A stretch of 48,946 bases of DNA, taken from positions 1-48,946 of the forward strand of contig NZ_LGKP01000034.1 in the NCBI RefSeq assembly GCF_001306135.1. The letters run 5' to 3'. The notes below the pieces were generated by a model, which saw only the letters and a list, made by a program, of their open reading frames with translations, ran no database searches and was not told the DNA's origin. The stretch is from Herpetosiphon geysericola (GTDB taxonomy: Bacteria > Chloroflexota > Chloroflexia > Chloroflexales > Herpetosiphonaceae). Below, piece by piece: positions 8,601 to 16,359 of the stretch (position 1 is the stretch's first letter; each line of letters begins with the position of its first letter). Position numbers and translations under genes: made by a program.

Positions 8601-9872
8601 AACCTTGGTAACTGGGATGTTGTTGGCCCAGCCAACGTTTCAGGCAGCGCTCCATTCAGCGTTGATATTTACTGGGACGAGCCAGCTCTCGAAGCTGGTG
8701 ATGTTTGGTTCGGCGAATTTGACCTTGGCACTAGCCCAGCCAACCCAGGTAGCATTGGCCGCACCACCTTCCGGCTCGAAGTCTTGGAGCCAGAAGTGAG
8801 CGTCAATGTGAGCGATACAACGGTTGATGTTGGCGAATACGTCACCTATACCTTGACGATTTCCAACGCTGCCGCGATGGACGATACCTTCTACATTACC
8901 AACACCTTGCCTGTCGGCTTGGAATTAGATGCAAGCAGCTTGCCTGCTGGCGCTAGCTACAACGCTGGAACCCGCACCATCACTTGGAGCGGCGTGGTCG
9001 AAGGTGCTGAAACAGGCTATACCTTCAGCGATAGCCGCAACGGTGGCATAGCATTCGATAACTTCGATGTTTCAGCCGATGCGAACGCTACCGCCGTTTG
9101 TGCCGAAGCTCCATTCGCCTCATGTGATGAAGCACTCATTGGCTTTGATATTGCACCATTCAATATTCGCGCCTTTGATGTCAATCACAGCGACGTGCTG
9201 ATTAGCTCAAATGGTACCTTGCACCTTGCCGAGGTTGGGGCCAACGATGAGCTGTTCACCGCACAGCAAATGCCTGATCCAACCGCTCCTAACGGAACGT
9301 ACTCAGGTTTGTGGACTGACTTGGACTTGAACGGTACCTCAGCATCCGATCCAGGCGCAGGCGAGTTCTATGTCTTGATTGTTGATGGGGTCAATCCAAA
9401 CGAGCCTACCGCACCTTATGTCGCAATCGAATACCAAGGTGCTCAACAATTTGGTTCAGCCACTTCGAACCTTAACTTTACCAATTATGCCCGCGCTGAT
9501 GGTGAAGTATCAGAGTTCTGTACTGTCTATGGTACGCTCACTGGCAACTTAACCACCTTCCCTGATGGTGTTGCAGTTGGGATCGAAAACCTTGATGGTA
9601 CACTGGGCTCAAGCTACTACTACAGTGGCGATAGCGCAACTAGCGCCAACGTTCCAACCGCTGGTACAACCATCTGTACTTCGGTTGGCGCAGGCGAACC
9701 AGGTACGCTGACCTTGACCTACCGCGCTCGCGCAACCCAAGCTGGCACCTTAACCAACAGTTTTGTCTTTAGCTCAGCTGCTGATCGCAACCAAGCAAAT
9801 GTCGACGTTGCAATCGAAGCAGTTCAAGCTGTGTTCAAGATGTTCTTGCCATTGGTTAACAAGACGTCGTAA
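5640..9872 (+). CDS. secreted multidomain subtilisin-like serine protease (peptidase S8)
   Basis: A 1410-residue exported protease. GTG start with GGAG nine bases upstream. A signal peptide (about 1-30: basic start, hydrophobic core, A-x-A-like end) and an I9-like propeptide (about 68-180) precede the S8 domain. The catalytic triad is D218 ('VIGVIDSG'), H306 ('SGHGTHT') and S638 ('GGTSMSSPH'), with oxyanion N410 in 'SAGN'. A PA-like insertion lies between about 440 and 570. After the catalytic domain come an Fn3-like segment (about 715-830), a prepeptidase C-terminal domain ('VDMYIFRDTNGDGIP'), a DUF11-like adhesive repeat ('VTYTLTISNAA') and a beta-rich region. The protein ends 'FKMFLPLVNKTS', a tail shared with the propeller proteins at 20-26 kb. 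Likely role: extracellular or surface digestion of protein, fitting a predatory or scavenging life. A strong terminator follows. Confidence 0.93.
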   Translation: MKHRYTRLATVLALLTMLAGNLSANNVTRAAEPLKPSVETATDSLQVNQSTANRSNKPTLAPLYGEFAKSGSVKVIVQFHEAPLATYAGDVNGLKATANAQTGRNKLDVKTADSQAYLKYLDGKHASFLKDVQAKSNQIKQLADYQVALNGMFLEVDVSAITVLRNHPEVASVEVAPVEKLDTDSSNQFIGTASFWQNLGGGNTGTNAGENIVIGVIDSGIYNPSSTFTTTGIHPSLRDPSPVGGDYSAWPGGYKGICATNPPANQVSPDNSFGACNDKLIGAWWYNGGGIANPGEAKSPMDQSGHGTHTATTAGGNGGTVSPFGTVSGVAPRARIIAYKVCWEEDPTDTEDGGCNGGDSVSAINQALIDGVDVLNYSISGGNSPWTDGVEVAFRNANAAGVVVSASAGNAGTVGSVAHNSPWLITVAASTQAREFKGYISNLSGGTGAAPTPLVGASLYPGSVTGQIKLAPPQAGETVAPSLCVSPYAPGTFQATDIVICRRGNNARVLKYANVFAGGAGGGIIVNATDNQGIVADYCAKVCVHLEKNATLESAAGEALVTYVQSGTVTGKADGGVKVTGPGDKMAGFSSMGPSPVKNLIKPDVTLIGVDVNAGHTADVWDNDFVDGELFQVIGGTSMSSPHNAGVTALMRQKYPTWTPFEIKSALMTTAKTSVVKPDGVTPADPFNMGAGRVDLTKVFSAGLVLNETVSNFVAANPSAGGNPATLNIASAANDACAIECTWTRTVKNTLSVATTWTVSGSTSPVTVTATPASLNLAPGATGTITIKANVAGRPINGNWIFGELRLTESANRAPAVHFPIAVKATSGGVPANASATTRRDSGKVTVGGYNAINVTNLTIREFGLTKGLQVTEVITGDSDDGSVYDDINDGTFYESFVIPAGASKFAARIAETTSEDVDMYIFRDTNGDGIPQESEEIGTATTPSALETFTLANPAAGTYIILVQNWAESVNAPDPITLEAYYIPTTNLGNWDVVGPANVSGSAPFSVDIYWDEPALEAGDVWFGEFDLGTSPANPGSIGRTTFRLEVLEPEVSVNVSDTTVDVGEYVTYTLTISNAAAMDDTFYITNTLPVGLELDASSLPAGASYNAGTRTITWSGVVEGAETGYTFSDSRNGGIAFDNFDVSADANATAVCAEAPFASCDEALIGFDIAPFNIRAFDVNHSDVLISSNGTLHLAEVGANDELFTAQQMPDPTAPNGTYSGLWTDLDLNGTSASDPGAGEFYVLIVDGVNPNEPTAPYVAIEYQGAQQFGSATSNLNFTNYARADGEVSEFCTVYGTLTGNLTTFPDGVAVGIENLDGTLGSSYYYSGDSATSANVPTAGTTICTSVGAGEPGTLTLTYRARATQAGTLTNSFVFSSAADRNQANVDVAIEAVQAVFKMFLPLVNKTS

Positions 9873-9895
9873 GTTCTGACCAATTGTCGGTTACA

Positions 9896-9930
9896 ATGCC
9901 CTCACTCATTGCGAGTGAGGGCATTTTTTA
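9896..9930 (+). terminator. intrinsic terminator of the subtilase gene
   Basis: A perfect 12-bp stem (ATGCCCTCACTC at 9896-9907 with its complement at 9913-9924), a five-base loop and a run of six T, placed 24 bases after the stop codon. It separates the subtilase from the nucleotidyltransferase gene that starts only 15 bases further on. Confidence 0.9.
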
Positions 9931-9944
9931 TTTGAGATTGCTCA

Positions 9945-11156
9945 ATGTTGTATGATCTTGCAGCGTTTTTTAGCCAGGCTGCTGCACCATTGCAGCAACG
10001 CATGACGTGGTTGATGCACTATGCAGCTGAGCAGCGTTTGGCCTGTTATGTGGTTGGTGGCTGTGTCCGCGATTGGTTGCTGGCGCGCCCAGTTGGCGAT
10101 ATTGATCTTGTGGTTGAGGGCGATGCAATTGCGCTGGCCGAGGCTTGGACCACAGTCTGGCCTGATCAGCTGCACACCCACCCGCCATTTGGTACCGCTA
10201 CCGTGAGTTGGTTGGATGCTGGCGCGCTGGTCAGCTTGGATCTGATTTCAGCCCGTCGTGAATCCTATCCCCAACCTGCGGCCTTGCCAATCGTTCAGTT
10301 TGCGCGCTTAGCTGATGATTTGGCGCGGCGCGATTTTACCATTAACTGTTTGGCCTTGCAGCTTGCCAACCAACCAACCAACGTAATTGACCCACACAAT
10401 GGGTTGGTAGATCTGCAACGTGGTTTGATTCGAGTCTTGCATAAGCGCAGTTTTATCGATGACCCAACCAGAATCTTGCGCGCCTTGCGCTTTGCAGCAC
10501 GTTTAGAATTTAGGCTTGAGCCATCCACTGCCGAGCTGTTGCAGCAAGGCTTGCCATGGCTCGATCAGACCACGCCTGCTCGTTTGTGGAATGAATTGGG
10601 CTTGCTGTTAAGCGAGCCAAGTGCGTTCAAAGCGTTAAGTTTGGCTGATGAGTGGGGTGTGTTGCAACAACTATGTGGCTGTGCTTGGCCACAAGCCCTC
10701 AATCACCAAGCCCAATGCTTGCTTCCAAATTTGCCAAACGAGCAATTGGCCATTAGCTGGTTGCTGTTGATGAGCCAGCTTTCTCCAAACGCTGCTCAAG
10801 CTCAAACCAAACGCTTTGGCCTGCCCAAGCCCATTCGCCAAGCAGTTGGGCAATGGCATGCGTTAGCAACTACTGCTGCTATGCTGAACACTACGCTCTC
10901 TGCGGGCAAGCTTGATCGCTTGCTTAGCCCGTTTGAGCCGTTGGTTTTGCAGGTTTGGGCCAGTACCCAAACACCTCTCGTTCAACAGCAAATAGCCTAC
11001 TATTTGCAGGCGTTGCGGCCAATTGCCAGCCAGCTAAGCGGGCGTGATTTGCAGGCCCAAGGGATTAAGCCAGGCCCAGAGTATAAAACGCTGCTTGCCG
11101 CTGCGCGTGAACGCCAACTTGATCAATTTGCAGCTGAAAATCCTAATCTTTGCTAA
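9945..11156 (+). CDS. CCA-adding enzyme / poly(A) polymerase family tRNA nucleotidyltransferase
   Basis: A class II nucleotidyltransferase of 403 residues. It has the 'VVGGCVRDWLL' motif (36-46) followed by the metal-binding pair D52-x-D54 in 'GDIDLVVEGD'. Further on are 'RRDFTIN' (128-134), the conserved 'DPHNGLVDL' (149-157) and the head/neck motif 'DDPTRILRALRFAARL' (172-187). Members add or repair the tRNA 3' CCA or polyadenylate RNA; the sequence alone does not separate CCA-, A- or CC-adding forms. ATG 9945 lies just after the subtilase terminator, and no strong Shine-Dalgarno is visible because the terminator T-run is immediately upstream. The end of the protein is less conserved. Cytoplasmic. 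Confidence 0.87.
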   Translation: MLYDLAAFFSQAAAPLQQRMTWLMHYAAEQRLACYVVGGCVRDWLLARPVGDIDLVVEGDAIALAEAWTTVWPDQLHTHPPFGTATVSWLDAGALVSLDLISARRESYPQPAALPIVQFARLADDLARRDFTINCLALQLANQPTNVIDPHNGLVDLQRGLIRVLHKRSFIDDPTRILRALRFAARLEFRLEPSTAELLQQGLPWLDQTTPARLWNELGLLLSEPSAFKALSLADEWGVLQQLCGCAWPQALNHQAQCLLPNLPNEQLAISWLLLMSQLSPNAAQAQTKRFGLPKPIRQAVGQWHALATTAAMLNTTLSAGKLDRLLSPFEPLVLQVWASTQTPLVQQQIAYYLQALRPIASQLSGRDLQAQGIKPGPEYKTLLAAARERQLDQFAAENPNLC

Positions 11157-11234
11157 GATAGATGTGGATGAGCCAAGGCGATCATCAGCTGTTTCGGCCC
11201 GAGCAGAATCGCTCTTGAACTAGGAGTAATGCCA

Positions 11235-12008
11235 ATGACGACATTCGATTTAAGTGGCAAGGTGGCAATTGTAACTGGTGCATCACGGGGAATTGGCGAG
11301 GCAATTGCCCACCATTTTGCCCAAGCAGGAGCCAAGGTTGTGGTTTGCGCGCGCAAATTAGAAAGCCTGCAAACCGTCGCCGATAGCATTAATCAAGCTG
11401 GTGGTACGGCGTTGGCCGTAGCATGCCACACTGGCAAGCGCGAGCAAGTGCAAGCGGTGGTCGCCCAAACCTTGGCCGAATGGGGCCGAATCGATATTGT
11501 GGTCAATAATGCAGCAACCAATCCGCATTTTGGCCCGTTGCTCAACTCCGATGGTGCCCAATGGGATAAAACCTACGAGGTCAATGTTAAAGGCTATTTT
11601 TGGTTGATCCAAGCGGCAGCTGAGGCCATGCAAGCCCAAGGCGGTGGCTCGATTATCAATGTGGCTTCGGTGGCAGGCTTGCAACCAGCAACCGCAATGG
11701 GAATTTATAGCATTTCTAAGGCGGCTGTGATTGCCATGACCAAGCAGTTGGCTCAAGAATTAGGCCCGTTCAATATTCGAGTTAATGCTTTGGCTCCAGG
11801 CTTGATCAAAACCAAATTTAGCTCAGCGCTGTGGGATAACGAGGATCTGAATCAGAAAATTGTGGCTGGCACCCCGCTAGGCCGAATTGGCACCGTCGAT
11901 GAAGTTGCTGCTGCTGCCTTATATCTGGCCAGCGATGCCGCCGCCTTTACCACAGGTACCGTGATGACAATGGATGGCGGCAGCCTTGTTGGCGGGATTT
12001 TGGGCTAG
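11235..12008 (+). CDS. short-chain dehydrogenase/reductase (classical SDR)
   Basis: An NAD(P)-dependent oxidoreductase of 257 residues, probably acting on an alcohol or keto group of an unknown small substrate. Cofactor motif TGxxxGIG is 'TGASRGIG' (14-21) and the structural motif is 'NNAA' (91-94). The catalytic set is S145, Y158 and K162 ('YSISK'). The C-terminal '[11 protein letters not shown]' is typical of FabG-like and DHRS4-like members. Of two ATGs six bases apart, the second (11235) is chosen because the AGGAG ends eight bases before it but only two before the first. It is followed by mosaic repeat DNA rather than an obvious terminator. Confidence 0.88.
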   Translation: MTTFDLSGKVAIVTGASRGIGEAIAHHFAQAGAKVVVCARKLESLQTVADSINQAGGTALAVACHTGKREQVQAVVAQTLAEWGRIDIVVNNAATNPHFGPLLNSDGAQWDKTYEVNVKGYFWLIQAAAEAMQAQGGGSIINVASVAGLQPATAMGIYSISKAAVIAMTKQLAQELGPFNIRVNALAPGLIKTKFSSALWDNEDLNQKIVAGTPLGRIGTVDEVAAAALYLASDAAAFTTGTVMTMDGGSLVGGILG

Positions 12009-12011
12009 CGA

Positions 12012-12275
12012 TAGAACAAAGAACATAGAGTATAGAACATAGGGCAGAGATCAGGAGTTTGGGATAATATTTCAACCACGAAGGACACGAAGAGCGCGAA
12101 GAAAATGCGGCGTTAGGCTATCGGTGCTTGGTTTGAAATCTCAACAATTGTTCCGATAGCCCATAGCCTAGCCCCCGAATCCTGATCCCTAGCTCCTACT
12201 TCATCCTTCATCCCTCATCCCTCTGCCTTTACTCTTTGCCCCGAATATTTCCTTTATCCTTCATCCCTCCTCCTT
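12012..12275. repeat. mosaic intergenic repeat, copy 1 (modules A-B-C-D)
   Basis: Four recognisable modules fill the space between two convergent genes. A: TAGAACATAG-type words (12012-12042). B: CCACGAAGGACACGAAG-type words (12074-12101). C: a stem-loop with 9-bp arms GGCTATCGG (12116-12124) and CCGATAGCC (12153-12161), then CCATAGCC. D: repeated TTCATCCCTCATCC-type words (12200-12275). The same modules recur at 16160-16359, with A, B and D in inverse orientation. They are non-coding by composition and resemble short dispersed repeats that accumulate between genes. Confidence 0.75.
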
Positions 12276-12283
12276 CATACTTT

Positions 12284-13024
12284 TTAAATATCTGGCATTG
12301 GTTCTGGTTCGCCGAGTGCATCGCCATACCAGCGTTCGAGCCAGGCCAAGGCCTCGCTGAGCCGAGCTTGCGGCATGCGGCGGTAGGTTGTGATGCCCCA
12401 TTGGCGATACAAGCCATCAAAAATTGCTGGGTATTCATTGCGTCGCGAGCGTTCGCCCACAACTTGGGCAACCCGCCGCACCGTTCTGGCCAATAACACC
12501 GCGTTGGCCTCAATTTCAGCGCTCATGCCGCCCATTTCGCGGGCCTCAACATCGGCGCTAAGCTGGCGCTCAAGCAACATCTGCTCGCGGGTTAGGTTGG
12601 CCACGGCCAACGCGCCACGATAGGCCACCTCTGCTTGGCTTTGCTCCCAACGATTGGGCAATAGTTGGTCGTTGGTTTCAAAGCCTTGCGGGCGAAAGCT
12701 CTGCCACAGCACCGAGGCCATTTCGTTGCTCAAGGCCTGAACAACTGGCGCCGCCTCTGCACTCACGCTCTTGGGATCAAGCCCTGCCACCCACAAGGGA
12801 ATCAGATCGATCCGCAAACATGGCTGGCGCTCATCCTCGCCATCGAGATTGGGCACACTCAGTGGGCGTAAGCCCGTTGCCAAGGTGGCATGCGCTTTGA
12901 TTCGCTTGAGCTGCGGTGCATGCGGAATCTCCAGCATGGCACAAACTACGGGAATCGAAGCATAGGTTTGGTTGGGATCAAGCGCGAGAATTTGGCCTAG
13001 CTCGCTATTATAAAAATGTTGCAT
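12284..13024 (-). CDS. phage antirepressor-like protein (P22_AR N-terminal and ORF6C-like C-terminal regions)
   Basis: A 246-residue protein. Its first ~110 residues follow the layout of the P22 antirepressor N-terminal domain: 'IPVVCAMLEIPHAPQLKRIK' (an allowed match to the 'ceaLGi..saQlrrIk' pattern), then a hydrophilic turn, then 'CLRIDLIPLWVAGLDPKSV'. The C-terminal end 'FDGLYRQWGITTYRRMPQAR' and the following 'LSEALAWLERWY' resemble the ORF6C helix motif. In phage such proteins counter repressors; in chromosomes the role is mostly unknown. ATG 13024 has AAAGGA five bases upstream. It lies 13 bases downstream of gatD, so the two are probably one transcript. No integrase or capsid gene is near, so this looks like a domesticated stand-alone copy. 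Domain calls are from memory of the families. Confidence 0.6.
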   Translation of the reverse strand: MQHFYNSELGQILALDPNQTYASIPVVCAMLEIPHAPQLKRIKAHATLATGLRPLSVPNLDGEDERQPCLRIDLIPLWVAGLDPKSVSAEAAPVVQALSNEMASVLWQSFRPQGFETNDQLLPNRWEQSQAEVAYRGALAVANLTREQMLLERQLSADVEAREMGGMSAEIEANAVLLARTVRRVAQVVGERSRRNEYPAIFDGLYRQWGITTYRRMPQARLSEALAWLERWYGDALGEPEPMPDI

Positions 13025-13037
13025 GCAAATCCTTTAT

Positions 13038-13775
13038 CTAGCCCTTGAGGCGTTCGAGCATCGTGTTGTGGGCGGCTAGTTCCAACTGATCGTCAAGTGG
13101 CTTGAGGGTGGCGTTTGAGCCATAGCGCCGTTGCAGCGCTAGCTCAAGCAAATGGTCGGCAAAATGCGGATTTTTGGGCAGCAACGAGCCATGCATATAA
13201 CAGCCAATTACATTTTGCCAAACAGCGCCTTCGCTGCCATCTTTGCCATTGTTGCCATGGCCAGCCAGCACCTTGCCCAATGGCTTAACCCCCGATCCAA
13301 GGAAGGTGCCGCCGCTATGATTTTCGAAGCCAACTAAGGTTTGGCTGCCAGTGCCCCAATTGGCCTCGATCAGCAAATTGCCAATTAGGCGTTGGGTGCT
13401 GCCTACGGTATGCACATCCAACAAGCCGATGCCTGGTAATTTCTCGCCAGTGTGGGTCAAAAAATAATGGCCTAGTAACTGATAGCCACCGCAAATCGCC
13501 AACAGCACCATGCCAGTTTCGGCGGCGCGGCGCAATGGCTCTGCTTGCTGCTCAACAAAATCAGCAGCGATTAGCGCTTGGCCACTATCTTGGCCCCCGC
13601 CAAAAAATGCCAAATCGACACTCTGCCAATCGATGTTACTGCCAGGCATCACCGGAACGAGGGTTGTTGTAATATCGCGCCATGCACAGCGCTGGCGTAA
13701 GGTGATAATATTGCCACGATCACCATAAATATTCATCTGTTCAGGGTAAAGATGAGCAATTGTCAGGTTGTACAT
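13038..13775 (-). CDS. gatD: CobB/CobQ-like glutamine amidotransferase, GatD type (lipid II isoglutaminyl synthase glutaminase subunit)
   Basis: A class I glutamine amidotransferase of 245 residues. The nucleophile is the Cys of 'AICGGYQLLG' and the catalytic His is in 'GCYMHGSLLPKNP'. The N-terminal 'LYPEQMNIYGDRGNI' and 'LAFFGGGQDSGQ' are the GatD family marks. GatD supplies ammonia to MurT, which amidates the D-glutamate of lipid II. The usual neighbour murT is not in the window. A GTG four codons upstream is possible, but it coincides with the GGAGG that serves ATG 13775 (five-base spacing), so the ATG is chosen. The antirepressor-like gene follows after 13 bases, an odd partner. Confidence 0.82.
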   Translation of the reverse strand: MYNLTIAHLYPEQMNIYGDRGNIITLRQRCAWRDITTTLVPVMPGSNIDWQSVDLAFFGGGQDSGQALIAADFVEQQAEPLRRAAETGMVLLAICGGYQLLGHYFLTHTGEKLPGIGLLDVHTVGSTQRLIGNLLIEANWGTGSQTLVGFENHSGGTFLGSGVKPLGKVLAGHGNNGKDGSEGAVWQNVIGCYMHGSLLPKNPHFADHLLELALQRRYGSNATLKPLDDQLELAAHNTMLERLKG

Positions 13776-13892
13776 CGCATCCTCCACGTATTCGTGCTCA
13801 TTGTACTACGCTCGGCTGCTTAACAAAACCTTGATACTCATCGCGTATAACTGTTACCTGAATTTGATGTTGTACTGCTCAAAGGATAATTT

Positions 13893-14642
13893 ATGCAACC
13901 ATTTTTACTTAATCCCAAGAATGCCGCTGTTGTGACGCGCCAAAAACCCTATGGCAGCGACAAATTTGTTTGGTTTATGTTGCTGTTTAGTATTCCGTTT
14001 TTGCTGGTTGGCTGTATCGCCTTGGGCTTTTTGCTGCGTGATGTTGGCGCTACTCAAGCGCTGATCAATGGTGATGATACGCAAGCAACGATCACCCAGC
14101 TTAGGATCGAGAATAGTGGCGATGATCCGAGCTATTTTGTCGCTTATCGCTTTGAGGCTCCGTTTAATGGCACTAGTCGCAGCTTTGAATCAAGCCATAT
14201 CATTGATCAAGCAACCTATCGTAGTTTGAGCGAAGGTACTTCGGTGGCAGTTCGCTATGACCCTGCCAATCCAGAGGTTTCCAAATTAAGCGCGCTAGTG
14301 AATTGGAATAATGTGCTGATGCAGTTGGCGTTTGCAGTGATGTTTAGTTTGTTTGGCGGGCTTGCGTTAATCTTCTTTGTGATTCGGCCATGGCGTTTGA
14401 CCAAAGCCTTGCGCTCACGCGGCCAAATGCTGCCTGGGCAAATTATTAATGCCAGCGCTGAGAAAGATGGCGATGGCGATTGGAATTTAGAAATTAAGTA
14501 TTATTTTGTTTCGCCTTATGGGGTAGGAATAACCAAAACCCAAAGTGCTATTCGCAACGATTTGCGCAACACAGCCCCACCGCCAGCCAACACGCCAATT
14601 GTGGTGATGTTTGCTGATGAGCGGAATTTTACGTTGTTGTAA
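13893..14642 (+). CDS. DUF3592-like membrane protein
   Basis: A 249-residue protein with one membrane segment near residues 27-48 and a second near 147-172. An extracytoplasmic beta domain stands between them ('YFVAYRFEAP', 'VAVRYDPANPEVS'), and a repeated domain of the same kind follows the second ('KYYFVSPYG', 'VVMFADERNFTLL'). The 'V-x-Y-x-P-x-N-P' turn is the DUF3592 hallmark. Function of the family is unknown. ATG 13893 has AAAGGA six bases upstream. It is divergent from gatD with about 115 bases between. A weak CCTCACC...GGCGAGG stem lies just after its stop (14653-14675), too poor to call a terminator. Confidence 0.65.
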   Translation: MQPFLLNPKNAAVVTRQKPYGSDKFVWFMLLFSIPFLLVGCIALGFLLRDVGATQALINGDDTQATITQLRIENSGDDPSYFVAYRFEAPFNGTSRSFESSHIIDQATYRSLSEGTSVAVRYDPANPEVSKLSALVNWNNVLMQLAFAVMFSLFGGLALIFFVIRPWRLTKALRSRGQMLPGQIINASAEKDGDGDWNLEIKYYFVSPYGVGITKTQSAIRNDLRNTAPPPANTPIVVMFADERNFTLL

Positions 14643-14967
14643 ATTGGCTTTCCTCACCCGTAGCGTAGGCGAGGGCTTTAATTCCGTGGTTTTGTCGTGA
14701 TCTCTTGATAATCCAATGAACCATTAGATATAGCCCATAACCTATAGCTTCAATGTTGGGTAATCTGTAGAATCTTTGGCAAAAAATAAGCATCCTTCGT
14801 GGTGTCTATAGCCAAGAGCCAAAAACCTGATCCGCTCTGCGCCGCTGCGTTAAATCTATTGTTTGGCTTTTACTGCTCAATCAGCTCCAAAGCCTGATGG
14901 CAAAACCGCGATCTGCTATATACTTATCCTAATATGCGGGAAATTTCATAGGCGCTTTGGAGGCTGC
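14643..14967. repeat. 325-base intergenic region with degenerate repeat words
   Basis: Between the DUF3592 and MFS genes. The stretch 14729-14857 carries TATAGCCCATAACC, CCTTCGTGGTG, ATAGCCAAGAGCC and GCGCCGCTGCGTTAAATC words. These are related to the C and B modules of the mosaic repeats and to the hairpin at 2665. A TATACT at 14919-14924 could be the -10 of the MFS gene, but its -35 is poor. No ORF is supported. Confidence 0.45.
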
Positions 14968-16155
14968 ATGGCAACGCGGACAAGTGGGCAGGCTGTCGCT
15001 CTGACAGGCCTTTCGGTCATGGTGATGATGACGTTTTCGCATGCCATGAATGATATGTGGACTTCATTGCTTTCGCCATTGCTGCCAAGCATTAGCGATA
15101 CCTATCAGGTGTCGATTGGCCAAACTGGAATTTTGGTGGCGATTTTATCGTTTGCTGGCTCGATGCTTCAGCCATTGCTTGGCGCAGTTGGCGATTATGT
15201 TGATCGGCGCTGGTTGGCGGCGTTTGGCCCGGTGCTGACGGCAGTTGGCCTGACCTTAATTGGCTATATGCCCAACTTTTTTATGCTCGGCGCATTAATT
15301 ATGCTTGGAGGTTTGGGCAGCGCAATTTTTCACCCTGCTGGGGCGGCCTACATCGCTATGGGCGCGAACCCCAATCAACGCGGTTTGTTTGTTTCGATCT
15401 TCTCTGCTGGTGGAACCTTGGGTATGGCCTTTGGCCCCTTAATTGTTGCCCAGTTTGATTTGAATAGCTTGCCCTATTTGCTGCCAGCTGGCATGCTGAT
15501 TGGGATTGTGACCTTCTTGCTGATTCCTTCGGCGGCCCAAAATCGCAGCCAACCAAAAACGCTGCGCGATTATATCAGCGTGTTTCAAGGGCCATTGCGT
15601 TGGCTCTGGTTTATGAGTGTGCTGCGCTCGCTTTCGAGCGTTTCGTATAGCAGCTTATTGGGCTTTATGCTACGCGATCGCTTTGATCAGGCGCTGGCTG
15701 ATGCTCATGTTGGCCCAACTTTGGCGGTATATAACATTGCTTCGGCGGTTGGTGGCATCGTTGGCGGGCGAATTTCAGATCGAATTGGGCGCACAGTGGT
15801 GTTGCGTTCCAGCATTTTGAGCACAATTCCACTCTTTATTGGCTTGGTGTTATCATCGCCCTTGGATTGGTGGTATTACCCCTTGACGGCGGTGGTTGGG
15901 GCGATGGTGATGGCGAATATTCCGGTTTCGATTGTGACCGCCCAAGAGTATGCACCGCAACATATTGCAACCGCAAGCGCTATGATGATGGGCTTTGCTT
16001 GGGGAACCTCAGGCGTGCTCTACCCCATTATTGGCAGCCTCGCCGACTTAACCTCGCCAACTTGGGCGATGATTGCGGCAATTGGCTTGCTCTTGCCAGC
16101 CTTCTTTATTACGGTGCGCTTGCCAGAGCCTGAACGCACAACAACGATTGGCTAG
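14968..16155 (+). CDS. MFS transporter, fosmidomycin-resistance (Fsr)-like
   Basis: A major facilitator of 395 residues with about 12 membrane segments in the inner membrane. The opening 'FSHAMNDMWTSLLSPLLP' and the segment 'SAIFHPAGAAYIAMGANPN' match the Fsr-like drug-exporter branch, as does the intracellular loop 'GAVGDYVDRRWL' (the MFS G-x-x-x-D-R motif A). The second motif A copy is 'GGRISDRIGR'. The reading frame is open 35 codons further upstream, but ATG 14968 has GGAGG four bases upstream and starts just before helix 1. The exported substrate cannot be told from sequence. It ends at the second mosaic repeat copy. Confidence 0.83.
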   Translation: MATRTSGQAVALTGLSVMVMMTFSHAMNDMWTSLLSPLLPSISDTYQVSIGQTGILVAILSFAGSMLQPLLGAVGDYVDRRWLAAFGPVLTAVGLTLIGYMPNFFMLGALIMLGGLGSAIFHPAGAAYIAMGANPNQRGLFVSIFSAGGTLGMAFGPLIVAQFDLNSLPYLLPAGMLIGIVTFLLIPSAAQNRSQPKTLRDYISVFQGPLRWLWFMSVLRSLSSVSYSSLLGFMLRDRFDQALADAHVGPTLAVYNIASAVGGIVGGRISDRIGRTVVLRSSILSTIPLFIGLVLSSPLDWWYYPLTAVVGAMVMANIPVSIVTAQEYAPQHIATASAMMMGFAWGTSGVLYPIIGSLADLTSPTWAMIAAIGLLLPAFFITVRLPEPERTTTIG

Positions 16156-16159
16156 AAGT

Positions 16160-16359
16160 TGAAAAGGATGAAGGATGAATTATGAGGGATGAAGTGAGGA
16201 CAGAATATTAGGATGGCTATGGGCTAGAGGCTATTGACTATTGGAGATTGATTTGAATCCCAAACCAATGTTCCGATAGCCAATAGCCTCTGGCCTTCGT
16301 GCTCTTCGTGCTCTTCGTGGTTAAAAAAATATGCTCTATGCTCTATGTTCTATGTTCTT
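16160..16359. repeat. mosaic intergenic repeat, copy 2 (D'-C-B'-A')
   Basis: Modules in order: D' (GGATGAAGGATGAATTATG words, 16167-16199), a C stem-loop (GGCTATGGGCTAGAGG arm from 16215; CCGATAGCCAATAGCC arm from 16275), B' (CTTCGTGCTCTTCGTGG, 16296-16322) and A' (CTCTATGTTCTATG words, 16328-16359). A, B and D are inverted relative to copy 1, while the C loop text (TTTGAA...TTCCGATAGCC) keeps the same direction. Module A' runs into the 3' end of the neighbouring glycosyltransferase gene and supplies its last codons and stop. Confidence 0.75.

Noticed and set aside
12284-16155. A prophage or integrative element between the inverted mosaic repeats
   Set aside because: Only one phage-like gene is present; there is no integrase, attachment site or structural gene, and the modules resemble dispersed intergenic repeats.
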